Positions 29,500 to 36,406 of a stretch of DNA of 64,000 bases are shown one piece after another. Positions within the stretch are counted from its first letter, which is position 1, and each line of letters starts with the position of its first letter. This stretch comes from Bin87 sp964347975 (lineage in GTDB: Bacteria; Chloroflexota; Dehalococcoidia; Lucifugimonadales; UBA3495): positions 8,768 to 72,767 of the forward strand of contig CAYGAY010000017.1 in the NCBI GenBank assembly GCA_964347975.1. The letters are read 5' to 3'. A model generated the notes under the pieces. The model saw only the letters and a list, made by a program, of their open reading frames with translations, made no database searches and was not told where the DNA came from. The translations under genes and the position numbers were made by a program.

Positions 29500-29970
29500 A
29501 TGGCGCCCCGACACCCCGAACCGATCAGAGTCGTCATAGACACCAGCACTGCTCTGCCAGTATTGACCAGTGAAGATGTCGACAACCACTGGCTGGTGTT
29601 CCTTTGGCAATCAAACAATATTATACCGATGGTTAATAGCGAGACCATCGAGGAGCTGAAGGCGAAGATAATCGAAGCGAGCCCAACCGCAAAAGAACTA
29701 CAAGCGCGACGCTTTCTAATCAAAACCATGAGTCGCTACGAACCTTGGTGCGTAACAGTGCCACTCACTGAGGCGCCAGATGCTCCTCAGAGTAGGGATG
29801 CCAATGATCAAATGTTCATAGACCTTGCAATCGCAAGCGAAGCGGACATCCTGTTCACACGCGACCTCGACCTCTTGACCATGGACCCAGGCCCAACATT
29901 TCGAATACTCGATGATCGGGAAGGCCGGCCCGCGCTGGTCCCCCAAGAACAAGGAGCTATTCTCCCATGA
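29500..29970 (+). CDS. PIN-domain protein (putative RNase toxin-like)
   Basis: 156 residues with the four PIN acidic positions in order: D in VVIDTSTALP (about 14), E in SETIEELKAK, D in DANDQMFIDLA and D in DILFTRDLDLL. This resembles the COG1569-type PIN proteins, putative toxins. It starts 2 bases after the TPR gene stop. No usual antitoxin lies next to it, so the TPR protein could be its partner (inference). Lower GC than the metabolic genes. Confidence 0.82.
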   Translation: MAPRHPEPIRVVIDTSTALPVLTSEDVDNHWLVFLWQSNNIIPMVNSETIEELKAKIIEASPTAKELQARRFLIKTMSRYEPWCVTVPLTEAPDAPQSRDANDQMFIDLAIASEADILFTRDLDLLTMDPGPTFRILDDREGRPALVPQEQGAILP

Positions 29971-30323
29971 CCATGCCCCCCGCCCGCAGTTCGCCTTTTG
30001 CCGCCATGGCCCGCGACCCGCTGCATCCCGATGTTATCTACCGGGACGAGCGTTGCTTCGTGGTGCGCGACATCAACCCCAAGGCTCCAGTGCACCTGCT
30101 CATCATCCCCAATATGCCCATCAACGGCCTGGACTACATCAGCCCGGCCATGGAGGCCACCATGGGCCACCTGTTCGTGGTCGCCGCGGAGCTGGCCCGG
30201 CGCGAGGGCGTGACCATCAGCGGGTACCGCCTGGTCGTCAACAACGGCGCCGACGCCGGCCAGACCATCGCCTGGCCCCATATGCACCTGCTGGGCGGGC
30301 GCGAGTTGGGGGAAATGGGCTGA
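29967..30323 (+). CDS. HIT-family (histidine triad) hydrolase
   Basis: 118 residues with the HINT layout: VIYRDERCFVVRDINPKAPVHLLIIP at about 24-48 (cited as DINPKAPVHLLIIP), GYRLVVNNGADAGQT, and the triad region AWPHMHLLGGR. HINT enzymes hydrolyse nucleoside phosphoramidates and acyl-adenylates. The usual HxHxH is here WxHxH: the first histidine is replaced by Trp103, while the nucleophile-position His105 and His107 remain. The ATG overlaps the PIN stop (ATGA), indicating coupled translation. Confidence 0.88.
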   Translation: MTMPPARSSPFAAMARDPLHPDVIYRDERCFVVRDINPKAPVHLLIIPNMPINGLDYISPAMEATMGHLFVVAAELARREGVTISGYRLVVNNGADAGQTIAWPHMHLLGGRELGEMG

Positions 30324-30324
30324 C

Positions 30325-30927
30325 ATGACCACTATCGAAATCTCCGGGCGCGTGTTCGACCGCATCCAGCGCCGGATGCGCCGGCTGCCCCCCGGCCTGC
30401 TGGAACACTGCCAGCGTGTGGAGCGGATTGCCCGCGCGCTGGCCGAGCGACACGGGGAGGACGTGGAGGCCATCGGGCTGACCGCCCTGGCTCACGACGC
30501 CACCAGGCATTTCTCCGGCGTGGAAAATCTGCTCCGCATGGAGGAGTACGACCTGCCGCCGGTCACGGAGTTGGAGCGGCGCAATCCGGCCATCCTGCAC
30601 GGCATGGTGGGCGCGGAACTGCTCAAGCGGGAGGACGGCCTGGGGCACCCCCAGCTCTATGACGCCATCTACTGGCATACCGTGGGCAATCCCGCCGGCG
30701 GCGATGCCATCGCCCACATCGTCTTCCTCGCCGACAAGCTGGACCCGGTCAAGATCAAGCGCTACCCCTGGCAACCGGAATTGCGGGAACTGGCCGAAAA
30801 GGACCTGCCCGCAGCGATGATAATGTTTCTCACCAGAAACGTAACGCGGATGCTGGAGAAAGGGGCGCCGGTACACCCGGCGGCCATTGAGGCGCGGAAT
30901 GCGCTGCTGGTAGAAAAGGAGGGCTGA
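30325..30927 (+). CDS. HD-domain phosphohydrolase (YqeK-like)
   Basis: 200 residues. Metal ligands are in order: H in LEHCQRVERIA (about 32), HD in LAHDATRHF (about 55-56), H in ILHGMVGAELL, H in AIYWHTVGN and D in FLADKLDP. That sequence of blocks matches YqeK, which cleaves diadenosine tetraphosphate symmetrically in several bacteria. Such an enzyme next to a HIT protein is coherent, since both act on nucleotide conjugates. It starts immediately after the HIT stop. Confidence 0.85.
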   Translation: MTTIEISGRVFDRIQRRMRRLPPGLLEHCQRVERIARALAERHGEDVEAIGLTALAHDATRHFSGVENLLRMEEYDLPPVTELERRNPAILHGMVGAELLKREDGLGHPQLYDAIYWHTVGNPAGGDAIAHIVFLADKLDPVKIKRYPWQPELRELAEKDLPAAMIMFLTRNVTRMLEKGAPVHPAAIEARNALLVEKEG

Positions 30928-30932
30928 TTATT

Positions 30933-31232
30933 ATGGAGTACGAAGTTGTGGTTTGGAGCGAGCCGCTGTCCGACGGTTCCATCGGCTACGCGGCGGTATG
31001 TCCCGCCGTCAGCCATGCGCACGGCATGGGGGATACCGAAGCTGAAACTTTGGCCGATGTTGCCGATACCATGGCATTCTTCCTAGAAGAGATGCCCGGA
31101 AAAGTCAAGGTTGGACAAGCGGCTCAGGACGAGATTGCGGAGTTGCAGGGAGAGTTGGCTGCGGAGGGTATCAACTACTGGATGCGTATGGTCGCTCCCG
31201 CCCCTAATTTGGTGGCGGCTGACGGTGCCTAG
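30933..31232 (+). CDS. hicB: HicB-like antitoxin
   Basis: 99 residues. The N-terminal partial RNase H-like fold of HicB can be seen: EYEVVVWSEPLSDGSIGYAAVCPAV followed by 'HGMGDTEAETLADVADTMAFFLEE' (quoted in pieces under the limit: GYAAVCPAVSHAHGMGDT). There is no clear DNA-binding domain after it. The gene overlaps the start of a HicA-like gene by 8 bases, the usual neighbouring pattern, though in the less common order of antitoxin first. Confidence 0.75.
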   Translation: MEYEVVVWSEPLSDGSIGYAAVCPAVSHAHGMGDTEAETLADVADTMAFFLEEMPGKVKVGQAAQDEIAELQGELAAEGINYWMRMVAPAPNLVAADGA

Positions 31233-31512
31233 AATCGCTAATGTCAGAACCCGGGACCTGATTCGCCTGCTCCATAGAATGCGATTCGTGCGCAACAATC
31301 AGGACCATGCCCGTTTTCGACATGAATGGCTGCCCCTATGGACAAAAGTCTCTCATGGCGACAAGGAAATACGCCCCGCGCTAATGGGCGACATCGTAAC
31401 CAAGCAGCTGAAAATGAACAGCGTTGCCGAATTCCGGGCGGCAATGTCGGGCAATATCCCCCGTCGCTACCTTGACCCCAATGCTCCCTGGGATGGCCGG
31501 CCTCTGGACTGA
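31225..31512 (+). CDS. hicA: HicA-like mRNA interferase toxin
   Basis: 95 residues from GTG at 31225. It shows the HicA dsRBD-like pattern: RTRDLIRLLHRMRFVRNN, then the histidine strand DHARFRH (the catalytic His position), then VSHGDKEIRPALMGDIVTKQ. About 20 residues extend past the usual end (GNIPRRYLDPNAPWDGRPLD). HicA cleaves mRNA until bound by HicB. It overlaps hicB and is followed 7 bases later by the selenoprotein candidate. Confidence 0.75.
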   Translation: MPRIANVRTRDLIRLLHRMRFVRNNQDHARFRHEWLPLWTKVSHGDKEIRPALMGDIVTKQLKMNSVAEFRAAMSGNIPRRYLDPNAPWDGRPLD

Positions 31513-31519
31513 CCGACTT

Positions 31520-31849
31520 ATGACGACGCAGATTGAAATAACCTCCGAAGCCGCCCAGTTCATCCGCGACAAGGGCGGACAGGCCGTAATCGACCTGATT
31601 TGCTGGAAGGGTTGAAGCGGCGAGTCCGTTGAGGTATCGGTCGATACCAACGTCCGCCGCCGTCGCAGCCTGGAATCCTACGAGCCGGCTGAGCACGGTG
31701 ACATCCAGCTTTTCATGGCTCCCGGCATCGCGGAACACGCCCGGCAGGTGTCGGTGTCGCTGAGCCGGTTCCTGCTGTTCCGCAACCTGAAGGCTACCAT
31801 CGCCCTGCCCGACGGGATCACTCTGGGCCGGCGCGCCTCCATCGTCTAG
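31520..31849 (+). CDS. Predicted selenoprotein, IscA/HesB-like, with in-frame UGA at codon 32
   Basis: From ATG at 31520 the frame reads 31 residues (MTTQIEITSEAAQFIRDKGG... ICWKG), meets TGA at 31613-31615, then stays open for 77 more codons to TAG at 31847-31849. The residues around the TGA, G-U-S-G followed by ESVEVSVD, line up with the metal-binding GCSG motif of IscA/HesB proteins, the UGA falling exactly on its cysteine. A strong hairpin with apical GGUC follows at once. The predicted 109-residue protein lacks the C-terminal CxC of IscA. HesB-like selenoproteins are, to my knowledge, an accepted bacterial family. The alternative is a nonsense mutation. A 31-residue peptide would be called by default software. 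Confidence 0.8.
31617..31660 (+). promoter_or_regulatory. Bacterial SECIS-like hairpin
   Basis: Starting 1 base after the UGA: GCGGCG (31617-31622) pairs with CGCCGC (31655-31660), CGUU (31627-31630) with AACG (31649-31652), and GGUAUC (31633-31638) with GAUACC (31643-31648), leaving the tetraloop GGUC (31639-31642). E. coli fdhF has the same GGUC loop on a 6-bp stem with one bulge. The loop begins 23 bases after the UGA, inside the range known for bacterial SECIS elements. The hairpin is within the coding frame, as required for SelB delivery in bacteria. Confidence 0.8.
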
Positions 31850-32418
31850 ACCGCGGCGGTCGGTAGCAGGCCGGCCACGGCGCAGGTGAAACCGGGCAGG
31901 TAGTCGCCGCCGGTGACGGTGTCGGCGTCAGTGAGAGTAAGCGGCGGCGCGGCGGCGGTATGCACCGTTAGCGTACGGGCGTCAATGTCGATTACCCAAA
32001 CGGCTTTGCCGCTGGCGTTCAGGTATTCGGCAATCTTTTGCGCTATTTCGGCGGGGGTGTTGCTGCCCGACAGCACTTCCACTGCCAGGTCGGGCGCGCC
32101 GTCGTACAGAATCGGCGCCGGCGGCGAGGGCAGTCGTTCGTTAGACACGAACGATACGTCGGGCAGCCGAGAGGTCGCCGGCGAGTCGGGGCCGGTAACA
32201 AAGGCCCGGTTGCTGCCGTACACCTTGCCCAGCCGGTTGGGATAGACATAATTGCCGACATTCATGGCAGTCAGGATTACGGTTTCTTCGTGCTCGTCGG
32301 ATGCGGCCATCTGCTCAATCAGAACTCCTTGCACCAGTTCGTAGCGGGGATGTTTGGGTAGTGCGGCGAATTCCGCCAGGGTAACCGACGGCGCGATGGT
32401 GGGGTTTTCCGTGGTCAT
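31846..32418 (-). CDS. Uma2-family putative endonuclease (tandem copy 3)
   Basis: 190 residues. Family blocks: TLAEFAALPKHPRYELVQGVLIEQ (in pieces, PRYELVQGVLIE), LPDVSFVSNERL (first acid), PDLAVEVLSGSNTP (second acid), KIAEYLNASGKAVWVIDID, and VTGGDYLPGFTCAVAGLL. ATG at 32418 has AGAGG 7 bases before; an in-frame GTG is at 32427. The previous copy's stop overlaps this start region. Its stop shares the CTAG tetranucleotide at 31846-31849 with the stop of the opposing selenoprotein candidate. Confidence 0.88.
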   Translation of the reverse strand: MTTENPTIAPSVTLAEFAALPKHPRYELVQGVLIEQMAASDEHEETVILTAMNVGNYVYPNRLGKVYGSNRAFVTGPDSPATSRLPDVSFVSNERLPSPPAPILYDGAPDLAVEVLSGSNTPAEIAQKIAEYLNASGKAVWVIDIDARTLTVHTAAAPPLTLTDADTVTGGDYLPGFTCAVAGLLPTAAV

Positions 32419-32423
32419 GTCAG

Positions 32424-32996
32424 TCACCTCTGCCGCGGCAAAAGGTCGGCGACGGGGCAGACGAAACCGGGCAGGTAATCGCCGCCGGTGACGGTGTCGG
32501 CGTCGGTAAGGGTTTGGGGAGGCGCGTCGGGCGTATGAACGACGAGGGTGCGCCCGATGGGGTCAAAAACCCAGACCGCCTTGCTGCCGGCGTTCAGGTA
32601 CTCGGCGACTTTTTGCGTCATCTCTCTTGCCGTATTGCCGGGAGACCGTACCTCAATCGCCAGGTCGGGCGCGCCATTGAACAGCGCGCCGAACAAGTCG
32701 GACTGCTGTAGTCGTTCGCTGGAGACGAATGAAATATCGGGCAACCGGGATGAAGCCGGCGATGCCGGGCCGGTGACAAAAGCCCGGTTGCTGCCATAGA
32801 CTTCGCCCAGGTCGCGCGCCTCAACGTGAGTGTTCACATGGCTGCCGGTTCGGATGACGGCTAGCTCGTGATCTCGGGACGCGGCCATTTTTTCTACCAG
32901 CACTCCTTTCACCAGCTCGTAGCGGGGGTACTCCGGCAACGCGGCAAACTCGGCTAGCGTAACCGGCGGAGCGATGGCGGGGTTTTGGGTAGTCAT
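32424..32996 (-). CDS. Uma2-family putative endonuclease (tandem copy 2)
   Basis: 190 residues with the same blocks as its neighbours: PRYELVKGVLVEKMAASRDH, LPDISFVSSERL, APDLAIEVRSPGNTAREM, KVAEYLNAGSKAVWVFDP, and VTGGDYLPGFVCPVADLLPR. ATG at 32996; the segment around the junction with the upstream copy (CCGCGGCAGAGGTGA) is repeated almost exactly at the junction with the downstream copy, a mark of tandem duplication. Confidence 0.88.
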   Translation of the reverse strand: MTTQNPAIAPPVTLAEFAALPEYPRYELVKGVLVEKMAASRDHELAVIRTGSHVNTHVEARDLGEVYGSNRAFVTGPASPASSRLPDISFVSSERLQQSDLFGALFNGAPDLAIEVRSPGNTAREMTQKVAEYLNAGSKAVWVFDPIGRTLVVHTPDAPPQTLTDADTVTGGDYLPGFVCPVADLLPRQR

Positions 32997-33001
32997 AGCA
33001 A

Positions 33002-33574
33002 TCACCTCTGCCGCGGCAAAAGGTCGGCGACGGCGCAGGCGAAACCGGGCAGGCAGTCCCCGCCGGTTACGATGTCGGCGTCGGCAAGGGTTTGCGGTGG
33101 CGCATTGGCAGTGTGCACCGTGAGGATGCGGGTGGCATAGTCAATCGCCCAAACCGCTTTACTGCCCGTCGCCAGATACTCGGCAATTTTCTGCTCGATT
33201 TCACCGGGTGAGTTGCCCGGCGAAACTACCTCCACCGCCAGGTCGGGGGAGCCGTCATAAACCATACCGAGCAAATCGGGTTGTCGCAGCCGCTCATTGG
33301 AAACGAAGGAAACATCCGGCAAGCGGGACGTGGCCGGGGAATCCGGGCCGGTAGCATAAGCCCGGTTGCTGCCATAGACAACGCCCAGGTCGAGCGGGTC
33401 AACGTGATTGCTCAGCTGCCGACCTACGCGCATCACGGTTTCTTCGTGTTCCGGTGATGCAGCCATTTGCTCTACCAGCGCTCCTTTGACCAGTTCGTAG
33501 CGGGGGTATTCCGGCAACGCCGCGAATTCCTCCAGCGTTACCAGTCGGGTTGTCACGGGGTTTCGTATCGTCAT
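33002..33574 (-). CDS. Uma2-family putative endonuclease (tandem copy 1)
   Basis: 190 residues and first of three on the minus strand. Blocks: TLEEFAALPEYPRYELVKGA, LPDVSFVSNERLRQPDLLG, SPDLAVEVVSPGNSPGEIEQ, KIAEYLATGSKAVWAIDY, and VTGGDCLPGFACAVADLL. The EVxSPGN and K-x-x-Y parts include residues assigned to the PD-(D/E)XK-like site. It starts at ATG 33574; the MoxR-type gene upstream ends 43 bases before. The substrate of Uma2 proteins is not established. Confidence 0.88.
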   Translation of the reverse strand: MTIRNPVTTRLVTLEEFAALPEYPRYELVKGALVEQMAASPEHEETVMRVGRQLSNHVDPLDLGVVYGSNRAYATGPDSPATSRLPDVSFVSNERLRQPDLLGMVYDGSPDLAVEVVSPGNSPGEIEQKIAEYLATGSKAVWAIDYATRILTVHTANAPPQTLADADIVTGGDCLPGFACAVADLLPRQR

Positions 33575-33617
33575 AACAAGCCTCGCACCTTTCCCGTCTT
33601 GTCGTTGGCGCGGCCAG

Positions 33618-35024
33618 CTATCTTGCGTAGCGGTAGCCGCCGGCCGGCGTGCGGGCGCAGTTGAGCCGGCGGTTCAGGTGCAGCCCTTCCAGCACGAATT
33701 CCACCGCCGACGCCTGGACCTCGGGCCGCCGGTCATCGCCGGTGAGGATGGCTACGATGGATGACAGGCCCTGGATGTTGCGCAACGCCGACGCGTAGGA
33801 CGCGGACGGCACGTCGCTGCCGGTTTCCACCGCGTTGCCCAGGTCGAAGGCCGTCACGATGTCATCCAGGTCGTCCACGTTGCAGTACCGGCTGAAGATG
33901 GCCAGGGTGGCCCGCTTGGTGAGGTCTTCCACCAGCCGGTCCTCCCGGCCCTCGCCGAAGGTTTCCAGCTCAATCTTGCCGCCCAGGGAAGCGACCAGGT
34001 AGGGGAGGTCGCTGATGCGCGGGCAGATGACGCTCTCGCCCTGCCGGATGCTCCGGCGCAGGGCGTTGCTGATGAGTGTCTCGTAGTTGGAAATTGACAC
34101 GCGCACGCTGACGCCGGAACGCTGGTTAATTTCGTTGCTGGCCCGCGCCCGCGACGTGACCTCAGCGATGATTTCCGTCATGAAGCTGGGGACGAACACC
34201 TGGTCTTCGTCGGGGAAGCGGTTGCGCTCCTGCTCCATGATGGCGATTTCTTCCTCGAGAACGCGCGGGTAGTGGGTGTGGATTTGCGCGCCGTAGCGGT
34301 CCTTCAGCGGCGTTACAATGCGTCCCCGGTTGGTGTAGTCCTCGGGGTTGGCGGTGGCGACTACGAAGACGTCCAGGGGCATCCGGATGCGATAGCCCTT
34401 GATCTGCACGTCGCGTTCCTCCATCAGGTTGAACAGGCCCACCTGGATGCGTTCGGCCAGGTCGGGCAGCTCGTTGATACAGAAGATGCCCCGGTTGGTG
34501 CGGGGAACGAGGCCGTAGTGGATGGCGGTTTCATCCGACAGATGCCGTCCTTCGGCCACCTTGATGGGGTCGATCTCGCCGATCAGGTCGGCGATGGAGA
34601 TGTCGGGCGTAGCCAGCTTTTCCGAGTAGCGCAGGTCCCGTCCGATCCAGGCCACGGGGGTGTCTTCGCCCAGGTCGGCCACCATCCGCTTCGCGTCGGG
34701 GCTGAGCGGGTTGTACGGGTCGTCGTTCAGCTCGCTGCCGGCGATGACCGGGAGTTGTTCGTCCAGCAGGTTGACCATCTCGCGAATCAGGCGGGTCTTG
34801 GCCTGCCCGCGTTCGCCCAGCAGGATGATGTCCTGCCCGGCCAGTATGGCGTTTTCCAGCTGTGGTATCACAGTCTGGTCGAAGCCGATGATGCCGGGGA
34901 AGACCGGCTCCTCGGCGCGGATCTTGGCAATCAGGTTGCGACGGATTTCCTCGCGCACGGACACGGATTGATAGCCGCTGTCGCGGAGTTCGCCGAGGGT
35001 GGCGGGCCGGGAGTTGGTGGGCAT
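33618..35024 (-). CDS. MoxR/magnesium-chelatase-like AAA+ ATPase
   Basis: 468 residues from ATG at 35024. Walker A is an unusual LLGERGQAKTR (about 73-83), where MoxR proteins have GxPGxAKT; Walker B lies at GIFCINELPDL; sensor 1 at VVATANPED, and a sensor-2 arginine region follows. The helical lid and a C-terminal domain extend to the end. Such ATPases usually remodel a protein partner carrying a von Willebrand A domain and are normally next to its gene; no such gene is adjacent here. It diverges from the Uma2 gene at 35128, with a -10-like site for each direction between them. Confidence 0.86.
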   Translation of the reverse strand: MPTNSRPATLGELRDSGYQSVSVREEIRRNLIAKIRAEEPVFPGIIGFDQTVIPQLENAILAGQDIILLGERGQAKTRLIREMVNLLDEQLPVIAGSELNDDPYNPLSPDAKRMVADLGEDTPVAWIGRDLRYSEKLATPDISIADLIGEIDPIKVAEGRHLSDETAIHYGLVPRTNRGIFCINELPDLAERIQVGLFNLMEERDVQIKGYRIRMPLDVFVVATANPEDYTNRGRIVTPLKDRYGAQIHTHYPRVLEEEIAIMEQERNRFPDEDQVFVPSFMTEIIAEVTSRARASNEINQRSGVSVRVSISNYETLISNALRRSIRQGESVICPRISDLPYLVASLGGKIELETFGEGREDRLVEDLTKRATLAIFSRYCNVDDLDDIVTAFDLGNAVETGSDVPSASYASALRNIQGLSSIVAILTGDDRRPEVQASAVEFVLEGLHLNRRLNCARTPAGGYRYAR

Positions 35025-35061
35025 TGGGGTGCATCCTTTGGTCAGGGTAGGGTCTTTGGGC

Positions 35062-35067
35062 AGTATA
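35062..35067 (-). promoter_or_regulatory. -10-like TATACT for the MoxR-type gene
   Basis: Minus strand TATACT about 38 bases before the ATG at 35024, in the 103-base gap between two divergent genes. No -35 is visible. Confidence 0.4.
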
Positions 35068-35086
35068 GCAAACGGGCCACGGGTGC

Positions 35087-35092
35087 TATAAT
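35087..35092 (+). promoter_or_regulatory. -10-like TATAAT for the Uma2 gene
   Basis: GCTATAATCAC lies 35 bases before the ATG at 35128, only 19 bases from the opposite-strand -10-like site, so the two promoters would overlap and could interfere with each other. Confidence 0.45.
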
Positions 35093-35127
35093 CACGCGGC
35101 AGCTGCGCCCCGACGCGAGGCCCCGAT

Positions 35128-35976
35128 ATGACGACCGCCAAGACCGAAGTCCTTCCCGCCACTACGGCGCCGCCCTATCCTTACCCTGAGGACGGGATAA
35201 TTGACTATGCGCGTCTGGATTTTGACCCCTTTGAACTGGAGCCACTGCCGGAATCTATGGAACAGAACCCCGTCATTGTTGAGGTAATCTATATCCTGGT
35301 CGCTCGCTTTGCGGGCTTCGACTGGCGGGGGCGGGTGTTCATTGACCACAATTCGGACATCTGCTACGACCGCCGCAACCTCAACGTGCGGATTCGTCCC
35401 GACGTGTTTCTGGCATTTGACGTGGCAGAGGGGTTGGACATTCACGCCCGCAGTCTGTACCTGCCCTGGGAAGCCGGCAAGCCGCCGGACTGGGTCTTGG
35501 AGGTGGGTTCCGAAAGTACCGGCAGCGTGGACACCGGACGCAAACGGCTGATTTACGCCGAGATTGGCGTCCGGGAATACTGGCGCTTTGATCCCAGCGG
35601 CGGCGAGCACCACGGCGTAGCCTTGGCCGGCGACCGGCTGGTCGATGGCAGATACGAACCCATTGAGGCGACCACAGAGCCGGACGGCATCCGGAAAGGG
35701 TACAGCGAAGTCCTGGAACTGTACTTCTGCTGGGATGATGGCGAGCCGCGGTTTTTCGACCCGGCAACCGGGCAGTACCTGGAAAGTATGCGCGAAGTGT
35801 GGGAGGCTCACCAGGCCGCCGGATCCCGCGTTGCCAGCGAGCAGGCCGCACGCCAGGCCGCCGAAAGCCGCGCCGATGCCGCCGAAAGCCGCGCCGATGC
35901 CGCGCTCTCCGAAAACGAAGAACTGCGTTCAGAAATCGAGCGGCTCCGGGCCGAGCTCGACCGCCGGCAATCTTGA
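35128..35976 (+). CDS. Uma2-family putative endonuclease with coiled-coil tail
   Basis: 282 residues. The Uma2 core carries VRIRPDVFLAFDVAEG, PDWVLEVGSEST and EIGVREYWRFDPSGGEH and is closer to the 2136-2828 protein than to the 190-residue tandem copies. The C-terminal 70 residues form a long charged helix; within it AESRADA is repeated twice in tandem at protein and nearly at DNA level (35868-35909), a heptad typical of a coiled coil. It diverges from the MoxR-type gene. The role is unknown. Confidence 0.85.
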   Translation: MTTAKTEVLPATTAPPYPYPEDGIIDYARLDFDPFELEPLPESMEQNPVIVEVIYILVARFAGFDWRGRVFIDHNSDICYDRRNLNVRIRPDVFLAFDVAEGLDIHARSLYLPWEAGKPPDWVLEVGSESTGSVDTGRKRLIYAEIGVREYWRFDPSGGEHHGVALAGDRLVDGRYEPIEATTEPDGIRKGYSEVLELYFCWDDGEPRFFDPATGQYLESMREVWEAHQAAGSRVASEQAARQAAESRADAAESRADAALSENEELRSEIERLRAELDRRQS

Positions 35977-36026
35977 AACCGGGAAGAACTGTCTGAGAGA
36001 CTTGGGAAAGAACATTTGAGATAGCA

Positions 36027-36404
36027 ATGGTTCCCTTTTCCTGTGGTATTCTCCTAGCATACGCACGTATCTGGAACATTTTGGAGAAAATAGACAAGCT
36101 GACTAAATTGCCATCGCCTTTCCATAAGCAGTTCCGTGTAACCGAACTGCTTTCAATGTACGAGGCTTTGCGATTTGCGCCGCCTATATTCTGGGAAGAA
36201 TACTGCAATCTTGAGGAAGGGCAAATAAGCTACGACAATAATCGCAGATACAGGGAGAGTGCTGCGCCTTTTCAACACAGTAGCCTGAATGTCAATAATA
36301 AACTTATGCTGGGCATAGCCATCTTTGTGTTAATATTCACAGCAGTATCAGTTGCTATAGGGGTAATAAATCTGTTGCCGCTTCTGGACAAATCCGGCGG
36401 ATAA
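36027..36404 (+). CDS. Hypothetical protein with C-terminal membrane helix
   Basis: 125 residues. A soluble part with a few aromatic residues (SMYEALRFAPPIFWEEYCN) leads to one hydrophobic helix near 92-118 (MLGIAIFVLIFTAVSVAIGV). Base composition is clearly lower in GC than the neighbours, suggesting acquired DNA. No ribosome site is clear at ATG 36027. Its stop lies 5 bases from the stop of the opposing methyltransferase gene. No family recognised. Confidence 0.5.
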   Translation: MVPFSCGILLAYARIWNILEKIDKLTKLPSPFHKQFRVTELLSMYEALRFAPPIFWEEYCNLEEGQISYDNNRRYRESAAPFQHSSLNVNNKLMLGIAIFVLIFTAVSVAIGVINLLPLLDKSGG

Positions 36405-36406
36405 TA

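Noticed and set aside
35859..35909. Repeated short units considered as a CRISPR
   Set aside because: They are two heptad repeats within a coding frame; no regularly spaced repeats with unique spacers occur anywhere in the window.
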